Shown here: piece by piece, positions 40,548 through 48,485 of the stretch
Numbering within the stretch: position 1 is the stretch's first letter
Layout: the number at the start of each line of letters is the position of its first letter
From: CAWDVB01 sp963824105
GTDB lineage: Bacteria > Actinomycetota > Actinomycetes > Propionibacteriales > Nocardioidaceae
Reading direction: 5' to 3'
Assembly: GCA_963824105.1 (NCBI GenBank)
Contig: CAWGNN010000011.1
Location: 434,001-498,000, forward strand
Length of the DNA: 64,000 nt
Notes under the pieces: generated by a model
Seen by the model: the letters and a program-made list of their open reading frames with translations, nothing else
Database searches by the model: none
Told to the model about the DNA's origin: nothing
Program-made: the position numbers and the translations under genes

Positions 40548-41537
40548 TCAGCCGTCTGACGCTGCGGGCAATGCGACTTCGATCCATGTCCGGGCGGGGG
40601 TGAAACCGAGGCGGGCGTTCGCTGCGAGGATCGGGGTGTTGCCGTCCATGTTCTGGGTGACGATGGTTCGCAGACCACGATCCGCGAGCTTCTGGGCGTG
40701 GTCGGCCTTGAGCGCCGTTGCGATTCCCCGCCCTCGCGCATCGCGAACAACGCCGGTCAGCATGGTGTTCACGACGTCTGAACCCGGCCTCCTCGCCACA
40801 GAGGTCAGCCCCACCGCACGATCACCATCCCACGCCAACGCGACCATCCACGGCTCACGAACCGTGGCCCGGAAGACCTCCATAGGCATGTCTTGGCCCT
40901 GCCCACCGGCATCTGGAGCGTCACCCATCGTTTCGTTGTGGAGCCGCAGCGCTACCGACCACTGCTCTTCTGTGGCGTCAGGAGGCAGTGTGGCCAGTCG
41001 GATGCCGTCGCGGTGTGCTCGGTCCATCTGCGCGAACAGCGCCTCGCGGTCCAGCGCGGTCAGGTCCAGCTCGGACTCCACGTGGGTGACCTCCTCATGA
41101 CCGCCCAAGGCTGCCAGAGCCGCCCGGGACGAGGAGTCCGAAGCGTCAACCCACCCACGGACGCCGGGCAAACCGCTCAACTCACGTTGTCGCGCCGCCA
41201 CCGTCAGCAGCGCCCGACCGGCGCCAGTCCCGCGGTGCTCCACGGGAACGAACGCGTTCGCAGAACCCATTCCGCCGCGCAGCAAAGGGAAAGCCAGGAC
41301 GACCATGTGCCCCACGAGGTCAGTGTCGCGCTCCGCGACCAAGCTCAGAATCACAGGTTCGGGGGGCTTTGCCCGAAGGATCTGCTCCAACCGCTCTTGC
41401 CCATTCCACTGCGGGGCGCGGTCTCCCTGGTGCAGCAAGTCCAAATCATCGGTGGGCCGGGCATCCCGCACCACCAAGTCGCCGCTGCGCCACGGCAGCG
41501 TCACAATCGCCGGCCTCGCCGTGCTGTCCCCCGTCAT
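40548..41537 (-). CDS. Tandem GNAT-domain N-acetyltransferase
   Basis: This 329-residue protein has two GNAT folds. The first carries the acetyl-CoA loop VEHRGTGAGRALL (near residue 98); the second carries VVRDARGRGIATALKADHA (near 275), followed by NARLGF. Arrangements with one active and one structural domain are known in MshD-like proteins, but overall similarity to MshD is not obvious, so I leave the substrate open. The ATG is leaderless (TAGGGT 6 nt upstream). It points opposite to its neighbours and lies between the intact and the broken MBL sequences. Confidence 0.87.
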   Translation of the reverse strand: MTGDSTARPAIVTLPWRSGDLVVRDARPTDDLDLLHQGDRAPQWNGQERLEQILRAKPPEPVILSLVAERDTDLVGHMVVLAFPLLRGGMGSANAFVPVEHRGTGAGRALLTVAARQRELSGLPGVRGWVDASDSSSRAALAALGGHEEVTHVESELDLTALDREALFAQMDRAHRDGIRLATLPPDATEEQWSVALRLHNETMGDAPDAGGQGQDMPMEVFRATVREPWMVALAWDGDRAVGLTSVARRPGSDVVNTMLTGVVRDARGRGIATALKADHAQKLADRGLRTIVTQNMDGNTPILAANARLGFTPARTWIEVALPAASDG

Positions 41538-41543
41538 GCACTC

Positions 41544-41549
41544 ACCCTA
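41544..41549 (-). promoter_or_regulatory. -10 hexamer of a leaderless promoter (GNAT gene)
   Basis: On the minus strand TAGGGT is followed by 6 nt and the ATG at 41537. Confidence 0.45.
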
Positions 41550-41623
41550 GGACAGGTCCCTCAGTGGCAACGGCAACCACACCCGCTGATCGGTGCGGGT
41601 GTCTTGGGCCTAGCAATCCCTGC

Positions 41624-41809
41624 TTCCTTGGGGGTGCAGGGAGGACTACAAATCCCGTCGACTTCGAGACCCTCATGCACGACCTCGAAACCAAGATCTT
41701 CGCCAGGCTTCCGGACGAGACGTGGTTCTACCCCGGCCACAGCGACGACTCCACGCTGGGAGCCGAACGTCCCCACCTCGACGAGTGGCACCACCGCAAG
41801 TGGTGAAGA
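41624..41809 (+). pseudogene. Decayed 3' fragment of an MBL hydrolase gene
   Basis: The last 50 or so codons (DFETLMHDLETKIFARLPDE, then WFYPGHSDDSTLGAERPHL and EWHHRKW before TGA) match the C-terminus of the intact MBL gene at 39729-40385 (LFHDVKTKIFDRLPDETW, then WFYPGHGDDSTLGAERPHL). The N-terminal two thirds with the HxHxDH motif are missing and no start fits, so the fragment cannot be functional. It looks like the remnant of a tandem duplication or of a recombination that brought in the GNAT gene. The hairpin element begins at its stop. Confidence 0.8.
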
Positions 41810-41885
41810 TTTTCAGGTTAACGTGAAAAATGGGGCGTGGGCACGAGGAACGCCTCGTGCCCACGCCCCAATTTCCGTGCCCACC
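41808..41885 (+). repeat. 78-bp hairpin element, copy 1
   Basis: The element begins with the near-palindrome TTTTCAGGTTAACGTGAAAA (41810-41829), then an 18-bp perfect stem (41831-41848 with 41853-41870, loop AACG) flanked by A- and T-rich runs. Its reverse complement aligns with copy 2 over all 78 positions without a gap (67 identical). Copies differ by paired changes that keep the stem. It may also act as a terminator. The rest of the 385-nt gap between the GNAT and methyltransferase starts holds only the pseudogene and a promoter. Confidence 0.8.
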
Positions 41886-41922
41886 GTGACGGAGGAGACT
41901 CACGCCGAGGAGGCTGTCCCCC

Positions 41923-42519
41923 ATGAGCCACGACGAGCGGATGCGCGCCATCTATGCCGGGGAACTCCCGACCCGCGTCGACCGGCCGCTCCCCTCCTAC
42001 CGGGTCAGCCTGATCGACGGGTTCATCGCCGATGCGCGCCAGCGAGGGGCGTCGTCGGTCCTCGAAGTCGGGTGTGGTGCCGGGCGGGACGGCGTACGGC
42101 TCCGGGATGCCGGCCTCGCGTACGTGGGCACTGACCTGTCACCCGTCGGAGTTCGACTCTGTCTGGGCATGGGCCTTAACGCGGTCGAGGCATCCGCGAT
42201 CGCACTGCCGTTTGCTGACAGCACCTTCGACTCGGGCTGGTCGATGAGCACCCTCATGCACCTGCCGGGCGAGGAGATCGAGACAGCCGTCGCCGAGCTG
42301 GGGCGGGTCATCCGACCCGGAGGACTGCTCGAGGTCGGTCTCTGGGGCGCCTCGGAGTCCCATGCCTGGACCGACGAGTCGGGGCGCTACTTCCGCCTCC
42401 GCACCGATGACGAGATCCGGGCGATCCTCGGAGTCATCGGCGAGGTCGAGGGCTTCGCGGTGATGCAGGAGCACTCGGATGGGGGCCACTACCAGTGGTC
42501 CCGGGTGCGGATCGGGTGA
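41923..42519 (+). CDS. Class I SAM-dependent methyltransferase
   Basis: This 198-residue protein has the Rossmann-fold methyltransferase motif I VLEVGCGAGRDG (residues 46-57), motif II YVGTDLSP and the post-motif PGEEIETAVAELGRVIRPGGLLEVGLW. No substrate-recognition domain is visible, so the target may be a small molecule. A GGAGG ribosome site 9 nt upstream supports the ATG. It stands just downstream of hairpin copy 1. Confidence 0.85.
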   Translation: MSHDERMRAIYAGELPTRVDRPLPSYRVSLIDGFIADARQRGASSVLEVGCGAGRDGVRLRDAGLAYVGTDLSPVGVRLCLGMGLNAVEASAIALPFADSTFDSGWSMSTLMHLPGEEIETAVAELGRVIRPGGLLEVGLWGASESHAWTDESGRYFRLRTDDEIRAILGVIGEVEGFAVMQEHSDGGHYQWSRVRIG

Positions 42520-42548
42520 CGTCAGCAGCCGGCTCGAGCCGCGTCTGA

Positions 42549-43340
42549 TCAGGCGGTGTCGGCGACCTGGTCGCCGGACGGGTCGGACTCGACGAGCGCG
42601 GACACATCCTCGGCGACGTCTCCGAACGGGTTGCCCCCGAGGGATACGAACTTCTCCTGGTGCCGCCGCTCCCGCGGGAAGCCGAGGTGCTTCAGCGCCG
42701 CGATCGCCGCGGCGGTGAACTCGGTCGGCCCGCAGACGAAGGCGTTGTAGGCCATGAAGTGCGCCGCGAAGGCGCCGACGTGCTCCCCGGTCGGAAGGCC
42801 CTGCACGACCTCGATCCAGTGGACGACGGTGAACCGGTCGGCATAGCGGTCGGCCAACTCGTTCAACTCGTCTTTGAAGATCACCGACTCCGGGTCCCTG
42901 CTGGCGTAGAAGAGCACTACCTGCCCATTGCCCAACGCCAGCGCCGCCTTCGCGATAGAGATGACCGGAGTGATGCCGCTCCCCCCGGCCAGGAACAGAA
43001 AGTCGTCGTCGAGGTGGGAGGGGGTGAAGATCCCGCTCGGCGGCAGGACCTTCATCAGCTGGCCCTCCTTGACGTTGTCACACAGCCAGTTGGAGGCGTA
43101 TCCCTCGACGGTCCGCTTGACGGTGATCTTCAGGCGGTGCGACTCGTGAGGGGCGCTGGACAGGGAGTAGCAGCGTGCCGCCAGGCCCGTCGTCTGGCTC
43201 GGGACCGCGACGGTCAGGAACTGGCCGGGAACATAGGAGAACGCCTCGCGATCGGCGGGGTCCACCTCAAGCTCGATCGAGATCGCGTCGGCTGTCTCCC
43301 GGATGACCTGGGCGACCCGGACCTGATACGGGTCGTTCAC
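42549..43340 (-). CDS. Ferredoxin-NADP reductase-like flavoprotein
   Basis: This 263-residue protein has the FAD-binding motif RCYSLSS (residues 56-62), the pyridine-nucleotide loop LAGGSGITPVISI (near 119) and the terminal FVCGPTEFTAAA. It looks like the reductase half of KshB/PaaE-type oxygenase reductases, but it stops about 90 residues early and lacks the C-terminal plant-type [2Fe-2S] domain. It must hand electrons to a separate acceptor. No oxygenase is adjacent. GTG start with GGAGG upstream. Confidence 0.87.
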   Translation of the reverse strand: MNDPYQVRVAQVIRETADAISIELEVDPADREAFSYVPGQFLTVAVPSQTTGLAARCYSLSSAPHESHRLKITVKRTVEGYASNWLCDNVKEGQLMKVLPPSGIFTPSHLDDDFLFLAGGSGITPVISIAKAALALGNGQVVLFYASRDPESVIFKDELNELADRYADRFTVVHWIEVVQGLPTGEHVGAFAAHFMAYNAFVCGPTEFTAAAIAALKHLGFPRERRHQEKFVSLGGNPFGDVAEDVSALVESDPSGDQVADTA

Positions 43341-43538
43341 TCCGGCCCATCCTCCCTCGGGTTCTCACACTGGCCGCAACGCGGCTCTCTCCCCGCGACG
43401 GAAGACCCAGACTACCGCCGACGCTCTGTGGGCCCCGAGCCGCGCCGCCGCGATCGGATGCTCCACATCTACGCCCGGGCTGGCTAGCCTGCTCCCAAGA
43501 GACCTCGCCTTAAGCAGCTCACCGACGAGAGGTGTGCC

Positions 43539-43961
43539 ATGTCCGATTCCCTACCGCCGCCCCAGGGGCCAGACGACAGCTCTGGAGGAACTCCCCCGCC
43601 CGACGGACCGCCGCAGGGCTATGGGTACGGGGCGCCCCCACCTCCTCCCCCGCTGCCGCCGTACGGCACTCCCGGGTACGGGTTCACGCCGCCGCAGCAG
43701 GCTCCGTCGAACAACCTGGTCTGGGGGATCCTGACCACGATCTTCTGCTGCCTGCCGTTCGGCATCGTGTCGATCGTGTACGCGGCCAAGGTCGACTCCC
43801 AGTGGGCGATGGGCCAGTACGACCTCGCGATCGACAGTTCCAAGAAGGCACGAACCTGGGCCATCGTCTCCGCCGCCGTGACAGGAGGGCTGCTCGCGCT
43901 CTACTTCTTCGGGATCTTGATCTTCGGCATCTTCGCCACCACCCAGAGCGGCGGGTCATGA
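43539..43961 (+). CDS. CD225/dispanin-family membrane protein
   Basis: This 140-residue protein has a Pro/Gly/Tyr-rich cytoplasmic N-terminus (about residues 1-55) and a CD225 domain: a first hydrophobic segment LVWGILTTIFCCLPFGIVSIVYAAKVDSQW (key part at residues 61-79), the SKKARTWAIVS loop and a second helix. CD225 proteins include the vertebrate IFITM antiviral factors; bacterial members have no settled function. The stop overlaps the DUF2752 gene (ATGA). A TAGCCT -10-like box lies at 43485-43490 and GAGAGG precedes the ATG. Confidence 0.85.
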   Translation: MSDSLPPPQGPDDSSGGTPPPDGPPQGYGYGAPPPPPPLPPYGTPGYGFTPPQQAPSNNLVWGILTTIFCCLPFGIVSIVYAAKVDSQWAMGQYDLAIDSSKKARTWAIVSAAVTGGLLALYFFGILIFGIFATTQSGGS

Positions 43962-44431
43962 CCGCGCTCGCCCCCGAACGACCGGACGTCACGGCCACCC
44001 AGGACCGGTGGTGGTGGTTGCGCCATGTCGACCACACCGGATCCTGGACCAGCATCGCCGGGATCACGGCCGCCGGGGTCGTCGGCGCCACGGCGGTGAT
44101 GGTCCGCAACCCCCACGTGCCCGGAGCGCTCGGGATGTGTCCGGTCTACTGGGCGACCGGGCTGTACTGCCCGGGCTGCGGCGCCCTGCGCGCCACCCGG
44201 GACTTCCTCACCGGGCACTGGCAAGCGGCGCTCAGCGAGAACCTGCTCCTGGCGCCGGCGATGATCTGGGTCGCCTGGTGGCTCGCCGCCTCGGTGGCGC
44301 GACAGCTGGGCGTGCCCGCGACGAGGTTCAGATCGGCTCCTTCGTCGGTCGGGTTCATCATCGGGCTCTCCGTCGTGGTTGTCGCCTTCGCGGTGGCGCG
44401 CAACCTCCCGGGTTCACCCCTGGCGCCCTGA
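43958..44431 (+). CDS. DUF2752 membrane protein
   Basis: This 157-residue protein has the DUF2752 signature LYCPGCGALRATRDFLTGHW (residues 69-88 region), preceded by a conserved CPVYWATG, and about three transmembrane helices. The three cysteines could bind a metal or form a disulfide near the membrane. It is co-translated with the CD225 protein; such pairs recur in actinobacteria as far as I recall. Function unknown. Confidence 0.85.
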   Translation: MTALAPERPDVTATQDRWWWLRHVDHTGSWTSIAGITAAGVVGATAVMVRNPHVPGALGMCPVYWATGLYCPGCGALRATRDFLTGHWQAALSENLLLAPAMIWVAWWLAASVARQLGVPATRFRSAPSSVGFIIGLSVVVVAFAVARNLPGSPLAP

Positions 44432-44533
44432 GCGCGCCGCCAGGCTTCCTCCACACTCCCGCGCAGCCCTAGCCAGTCCCCGGCGGCGACCGAGCCGCCG
44501 CCGATCCGCGCCTGGGGGCGGTCCCCTGGGGCG

Positions 44534-45472
44534 ATGGACATCGAGGTTGATACCGCAGCGAGCGGGGTGTTCACACGCTCCGACGTGCTGGCCCTCGGCC
44601 ACGACGACAAGACGATCAAACGAGCCCTGCGCCGCGGCGAGTGGTGGCGCGTGCGCTACGGCGCCTACGTCGCGGCCCCGCTTTGGGCCGATGCCGACCA
44701 CCGCAGCCGCCACCTGATGCGGATCGAGGCCGTTCATCGCTCGATCGGGACCAAAGTGGCCTTCAGCCACATCTCTGCCGTGGTGCTCCACGGGATCGAC
44801 ATCTGGGCAGCCCCTCTCGATCGGGTGCACGTCATCCGGACTGATGGGGGCGCCAGCCGGATCGAGCGAGACCTGGTGCACCATCGCGGCCGGGTCTCGG
44901 ACGCTGATCTGGTGGAGGTGGGCGGGGTCGTCTCGGTGGCGCCGGTGCGGGCGGTCCTCGATATGTGCGCCACGGTCAGCACCGAGGCTGCCCTCGTTGT
45001 CGCCGACTCGGCACTCCACCAGGGACTCTTCACCGCCGAGGAGCTCACCTCATCGCACGACCGGCTGTCGGTGCACCCCGGTCTGCGACGGGCCCACATC
45101 GTCACCCGGCTCGCCGACGGTCTCGCGGCCTCACCGGGCGAGACGCGGGTGCGATACCTCTGCTTCCGCAAGGGGCTCCCGAAGCCGGTGCTGCAGTACG
45201 AGGTCCGCGACGGCTCCGGGGCGCTGATCGGGATCGCGGACTTCGCGTGGCCCGAGCACGGGTTGATCGCCGAGTTCGACGGGAAGGTGAAGTACGGCGC
45301 CCTGCTGGCCCCCGGACAGTCGCCGACAGACGTGGTGGTCGCCGAGAAGCGACGTGAGGACCGGATCCGCGAAGTGACCGGGTTCCGCGTCGTACGGATC
45401 TCGTGGGCCGACCTCGAGCGCCCCAACCAGCTCGCGGCTCGGCTGGAGGCCGGGCTCAAGCGGATCGCGTGA
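44534..45472 (+). CDS. AbiEi-like N-terminal domain fused to a PD-(D/E)XK/Vsr-like domain
   Basis: This 312-residue protein starts with a winged-helix region resembling the AbiEi antitoxin/transcriptional regulator N-terminus (GVFTRSDVLALGHDDKTIKRAL, then WWRVRYGAYV). Its last 120 residues look like a DUF559/Vsr-type nuclease fold: IADFAWPEHGLIAEFDGKVKY gives Asp near 236, Glu near 246 and Lys near 251, and the domain ends TGFRVVRISWADL. Similar proteins are common and unpaired in actinobacteria. No AbiEii toxin gene is adjacent, so it need not be a toxin-antitoxin part. Confidence 0.7.
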   Translation: MDIEVDTAASGVFTRSDVLALGHDDKTIKRALRRGEWWRVRYGAYVAAPLWADADHRSRHLMRIEAVHRSIGTKVAFSHISAVVLHGIDIWAAPLDRVHVIRTDGGASRIERDLVHHRGRVSDADLVEVGGVVSVAPVRAVLDMCATVSTEAALVVADSALHQGLFTAEELTSSHDRLSVHPGLRRAHIVTRLADGLAASPGETRVRYLCFRKGLPKPVLQYEVRDGSGALIGIADFAWPEHGLIAEFDGKVKYGALLAPGQSPTDVVVAEKRREDRIREVTGFRVVRISWADLERPNQLAARLEAGLKRIA

Positions 45473-45588
45473 CCTCACCGTCACGGTCGCCGGCGTGTGG
45501 GCGCGGATCTGTTCACCTCCAAATGCGTGCATCCCGACTGACTCACCGATAGCGTTCCTGTGGCTGGGCCAATCGGAAAGGAAGCTCA

Positions 45589-45954
45589 ATGTCATTCATG
45601 GAAGCGGTGCAGAACGTCGTGTCCAACTTCGCGACGTTCACCGGACGAGCACGCCGGTCGGAGTTCTGGTACTGGGCCTTGGCAGTCTTCGTGGTGGAGA
45701 TTGTCCTCTTGATCCTTGGCGCGCTGCCGGCGATCGGGATCCTCTTCAAGATTGTGTACTACCTCTTCCTCCTGGCGATCCTCGTCCCGAGCCTGGCCGT
45801 GGGAGTCCGCCGGCTCCAGGACACCGGCAAGCCCTGGGTGTGGATCCTGGTCGGCCTGATCCCCTTCGTCGGGTGGATCATCCTGATCGTCTTCTACGTC
45901 GCCGACAGCCAGCCCGGCGAGAACGAGTTCGGCCCGAATCCGAAGGGCGCCTGA
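45589..45954 (+). CDS. DUF805 membrane protein
   Basis: This 121-residue protein has the DUF805 plan: an opening amphipathic segment with NFATFTGRARRSEFWYW (residues 13-29), three to four transmembrane helices, and the family motif AVGVRRLQDTGKPWVWIL. Function is unknown; some phage and envelope associations have been noted. ATG with a good AAAGGAAG ribosome site. Hairpin copy 2 begins 22 nt after its stop. Confidence 0.88.
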   Translation: MSFMEAVQNVVSNFATFTGRARRSEFWYWALAVFVVEIVLLILGALPAIGILFKIVYYLFLLAILVPSLAVGVRRLQDTGKPWVWILVGLIPFVGWIILIVFYVADSQPGENEFGPNPKGA

Positions 45955-45976
45955 TCCGTCTCAGCTCCCCGTACTC

Positions 45977-46054
45977 GGTGAGCACGAAAATTGGGTGGTG
46001 GGCACGAGGGATTCCTCGTGCCCACCACCCAATTTTCAGGTTAACGTGAAAATC
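45977..46054 (-). repeat. 78-bp hairpin element, copy 2 (inverted relative to copy 1)
   Basis: A 24-bp perfect stem (45986-46009 with 46014-46037, loop GATT) is followed by TTTTCAGGTTAACGTGAAAA (46033-46052), which overlaps the stem's right arm. That 20-mer is identical on the + strand in both copies, while the hairpin lies on opposite sides of it. The element ends directly at the ATG of the next gene. Confidence 0.8.
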
Positions 46055-46711
46055 ATGCGACCAGTGATGGTGGAGGGGTTGCTCCGCTTGGCTCGGGGGG
46101 CGAAGGGGTTCATGCCGGACGAGGAGGGGCTTGTTCTCTTCGAGGAGGCCGCCGAGCGACTGCCGTTCGGTCCGGCTCTGGAGGTCGGCTCGTACTGCGG
46201 CAAGTCTGCGGTCTACCTCGGCTCGGCCGCCAGCCTCGTCGGCGGGACCGTCTTCACCGTCGACCACCACCACGGCTCGGAGGAGAACCAGGCCGGCTGG
46301 GAGCACCACGACCCCACGCTGGTCGACCCGGCGACCGGCCGGATGGACACCCTCCCCACCTTCAGGAAGACCATCGAGGATGCCGGCCTCGAGGACCAGG
46401 TCGTGGCGATCGTCGGGGAGTCGACGACTGTTGCCCGGTGGTGGCGCACTCCCCTGTCGCTGCTGTTCATCGACGGAGGGCATGGGCAGCTCCCCGCGCA
46501 CGCCGACTACGAGGCCTGGTCCCGCTGGGTGATGAACGGGGGACACCTCGCCATCCACGACGTCTTCCCCGACCCCGCGATGGGAGGGCGCCCGCCGTAC
46601 GAGGTCTACCTGCGCGCCATCGAGAGCGGTGACTTCGAGGAGTGCCGCGTCGAGGGATCGCTGCGCGTCCTAGTCCGCGTACGGGGTGACACCGGCGACC
46701 CGGTCGCCTGA
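46055..46711 (+). CDS. Class I SAM-dependent methyltransferase (Methyltransf_24 type)
   Basis: This 218-residue protein has motif I LEVGSYCGKSAVYLG and the acidic LLFIDGGHGQLPAHADYEAWS block typical of the Methyltransf_24 O-methyltransferase-like group. The ATG at 46055 directly abuts hairpin copy 2 and has no ribosome site; the ATG at 46067 is an alternative. The last 42 nt overlap the convergent toroid gene. With the GT4-methyltransferase-toroid genes it may form one functional set. Confidence 0.82.
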   Translation: MRPVMVEGLLRLARGAKGFMPDEEGLVLFEEAAERLPFGPALEVGSYCGKSAVYLGSAASLVGGTVFTVDHHHGSEENQAGWEHHDPTLVDPATGRMDTLPTFRKTIEDAGLEDQVVAIVGESTTVARWWRTPLSLLFIDGGHGQLPAHADYEAWSRWVMNGGHLAIHDVFPDPAMGGRPPYEVYLRAIESGDFEECRVEGSLRVLVRVRGDTGDPVA

Positions 46712-47767
46712 GCAGTCGCACTCCAGCGCGATCTCCTCGAGCTCCTCCGGCAGCGACGACGTGCGGAAGATGTCGGCTCCCGGGGTCGCGCTCGCCAACG
46801 CATCGGCCGCCAAGATGACCGCGGCAGCGGTGTACGTCGTGTGCTCGGCAGGCCAGTTCACCTGCTCCGGGTAGACCAGCCCCGTCCAGTAGGACCCGGA
46901 CTCGTGTCGCAGCTGCTGCACATCTGCGAAGAGGGCCAGCGCCCGGTCGCGCTCACCGATCGCCTCCAGCGCAATCGCCAGCTCGCACGTCTCCGCGCCG
47001 GTGATCCAGGGGTTCGTGTCCAAGCACCGCACCCCCAGACCGTCGACGACGAAGGCGCGCCAACTCTCCCGGAGGCGGTCGTGGGCGGCCTGGTCGCGGA
47101 GCACTCCGCCGAGCACCGGGTAGTACCAGTCCATCGAGAAGCTCGCCTTGTCGAGGAACCTCTCCTCGTGCTCGCGCACCGCGTGCCCCAGTCGGCCGGC
47201 AACCAGCTCCCACTCCCCCTGCGGCTCGTCAACCAGATCAGCAAGGGCCAAGCCGGCACGCAGGCTGTGGTAGATGCTGGCGCTCCCGGCCAGCAACGCC
47301 TCCTCGTTGACCGTGCCGCCGCCCTCACGCGACCAGGCGATGCCACCGAACGGCAGCTGCATCCCGGTGACGAAGTCCAAGGCAGCCCGCACGTGGGGCC
47401 ACATCAGATCGACGAAGCCCCTGTCGCGCCGGATCAGCCAGTGGTGCCAGACACCGACCGCGAGATAGGCCGACATGTTCGTGTCCCCGCTGGCGTCCTC
47501 GACCGCACCGGAGGTGATCCGCATCGGCCACGAGCCGTCGGCCCGCTGCTGCGCACGACACCACGCGAAGGCCCGCTCGGCGGCTTCGACTTCGCCCGCG
47601 ACCAGGAGCGCCATCGCTGCCTCGATGTGGTTCCAGACATCGATGTGCGGGTCGGTGGCCGCCCACGGGATGCCTCCATCCGGCTGCTGCACCGCGCGGA
47701 TCGACGCCGCAGTGGCGCAAATCTCGTCGGCCCCGATGACACCGGGGATGCTGGGCAGGTCACTCAT
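46670..47767 (-). CDS. Prenyltransferase/terpene-cyclase-like alpha/alpha-toroid protein
   Basis: This 365-residue protein is made of repeated helix pairs with short QQPDGGIPWAATD and QQRADGSWPMR segments, like the QW-type repeats of squalene cyclases, prenyltransferases and related (alpha/alpha)6 toroids. A DxDD cyclase motif is not seen, and no zinc ligands of protein prenyltransferases are clear, so it may be a glycosidase-like or non-catalytic toroid. It is the last gene of a leftward GT4-methyltransferase-toroid operon and overlaps the methyltransferase gene by 8 nt. Confidence 0.7.
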   Translation of the reverse strand: MSDLPSIPGVIGADEICATAASIRAVQQPDGGIPWAATDPHIDVWNHIEAAMALLVAGEVEAAERAFAWCRAQQRADGSWPMRITSGAVEDASGDTNMSAYLAVGVWHHWLIRRDRGFVDLMWPHVRAALDFVTGMQLPFGGIAWSREGGGTVNEEALLAGSASIYHSLRAGLALADLVDEPQGEWELVAGRLGHAVREHEERFLDKASFSMDWYYPVLGGVLRDQAAHDRLRESWRAFVVDGLGVRCLDTNPWITGAETCELAIALEAIGERDRALALFADVQQLRHESGSYWTGLVYPEQVNWPAEHTTYTAAAVILAADALASATPGADIFRTSSLPEELEEIALECDCSGDRVAGVTPYAD

Positions 47768-48485
47768 CGGTCTTCACCAGGTACAGCACCAGGCTCTTGC
47801 CGATCACCGGGTCCAGCACCGTCTCCGCGGCCCGCGTCAGATGGCTCCAGCCCGGCTTGCCGACGATGTCCCACACGAGGAGCTGGTGGTAGGCACGCAC
47901 GAGTGGGTGACGGTCGTTGTCGACGCCCACCGCGCACTTGAGCCACCAGTACGGCGAGTGCAGCCCGTGCACATGGTCGCGACCACGCAGCTCCAGGCCT
48001 GCATCTCCGAGCTTCCCGACCAGCTCGTCGCCGGCGTAGATGCGGACGTGTCCGCCTTCCACCTCGTGATAGGCGTCCGACAGGGTCCAGCAGATCTTCT
48101 CCGGCAGCCAACGCGGGACGGTCACCGCGATGGTGCCACCCGGTCGCAGCACCCGGGACAGCTCGGCGATCGCTGCCCCATCGTCGGGGATGTGCTCCAG
48201 CACCTCGGCGGCAATGACACGGTCGAACTCCCCGTCGGCGAAGGGCAGTCTGAGGGCGTCACCCTGCTTGACGTCGGCGTCCGCGCTCACCGGAGCCTCC
48301 CCGGCCTCCCGCATCGCCCCGAACATCTCCCGGACCCCGGCGAGCTCGTCGGGGTCCTGATCGAAGGCGATCACGTCGGCGCCACGCCGGTAGGCCTCGA
48401 AGGCGTGCCGCCCGGCGCCACAGCCCAGGTCGAGCACCCGGTCGCCCGGCATCAGCCCGAGCCGATCGAAGTCGACGGTCAGCAT
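47760..48485 (-). CDS. Class I SAM-dependent methyltransferase
   Basis: This 241-residue protein has a Methyltransf_11-like domain, with motif I VLDLGCGAGRHAFEAYRRGA (residues 18-37), the acidic IAFDQDP and the motif LSRVLRPGGTIAVTVPR. It overlaps the GT4 gene stop (TGATG), which fixes the ATG at 48485. It probably modifies the sugar product or acceptor of the neighbouring glycosyltransferase, by inference. Confidence 0.85.
   Translation of the reverse strand: MLTVDFDRLGLMPGDRVLDLGCGAGRHAFEAYRRGADVIAFDQDPDELAGVREMFGAMREAGEAPVSADADVKQGDALRLPFADGEFDRVIAAEVLEHIPDDGAAIAELSRVLRPGGTIAVTVPRWLPEKICWTLSDAYHEVEGGHVRIYAGDELVGKLGDAGLELRGRDHVHGLHSPYWWLKCAVGVDNDRHPLVRAYHQLLVWDIVGKPGWSHLTRAAETVLDPVIGKSLVLYLVKTDE

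Noticed and set aside
41831..41870. Hairpin as part of a CRISPR array
   Set aside because: There are no regularly spaced direct repeats or spacers and no cas genes.
43531..43541. AGGTGTGCC before the CD225 gene as a third iron box
   Set aside because: It matches only the first 9 bases of the 13-mer and is better explained as the ribosome site.
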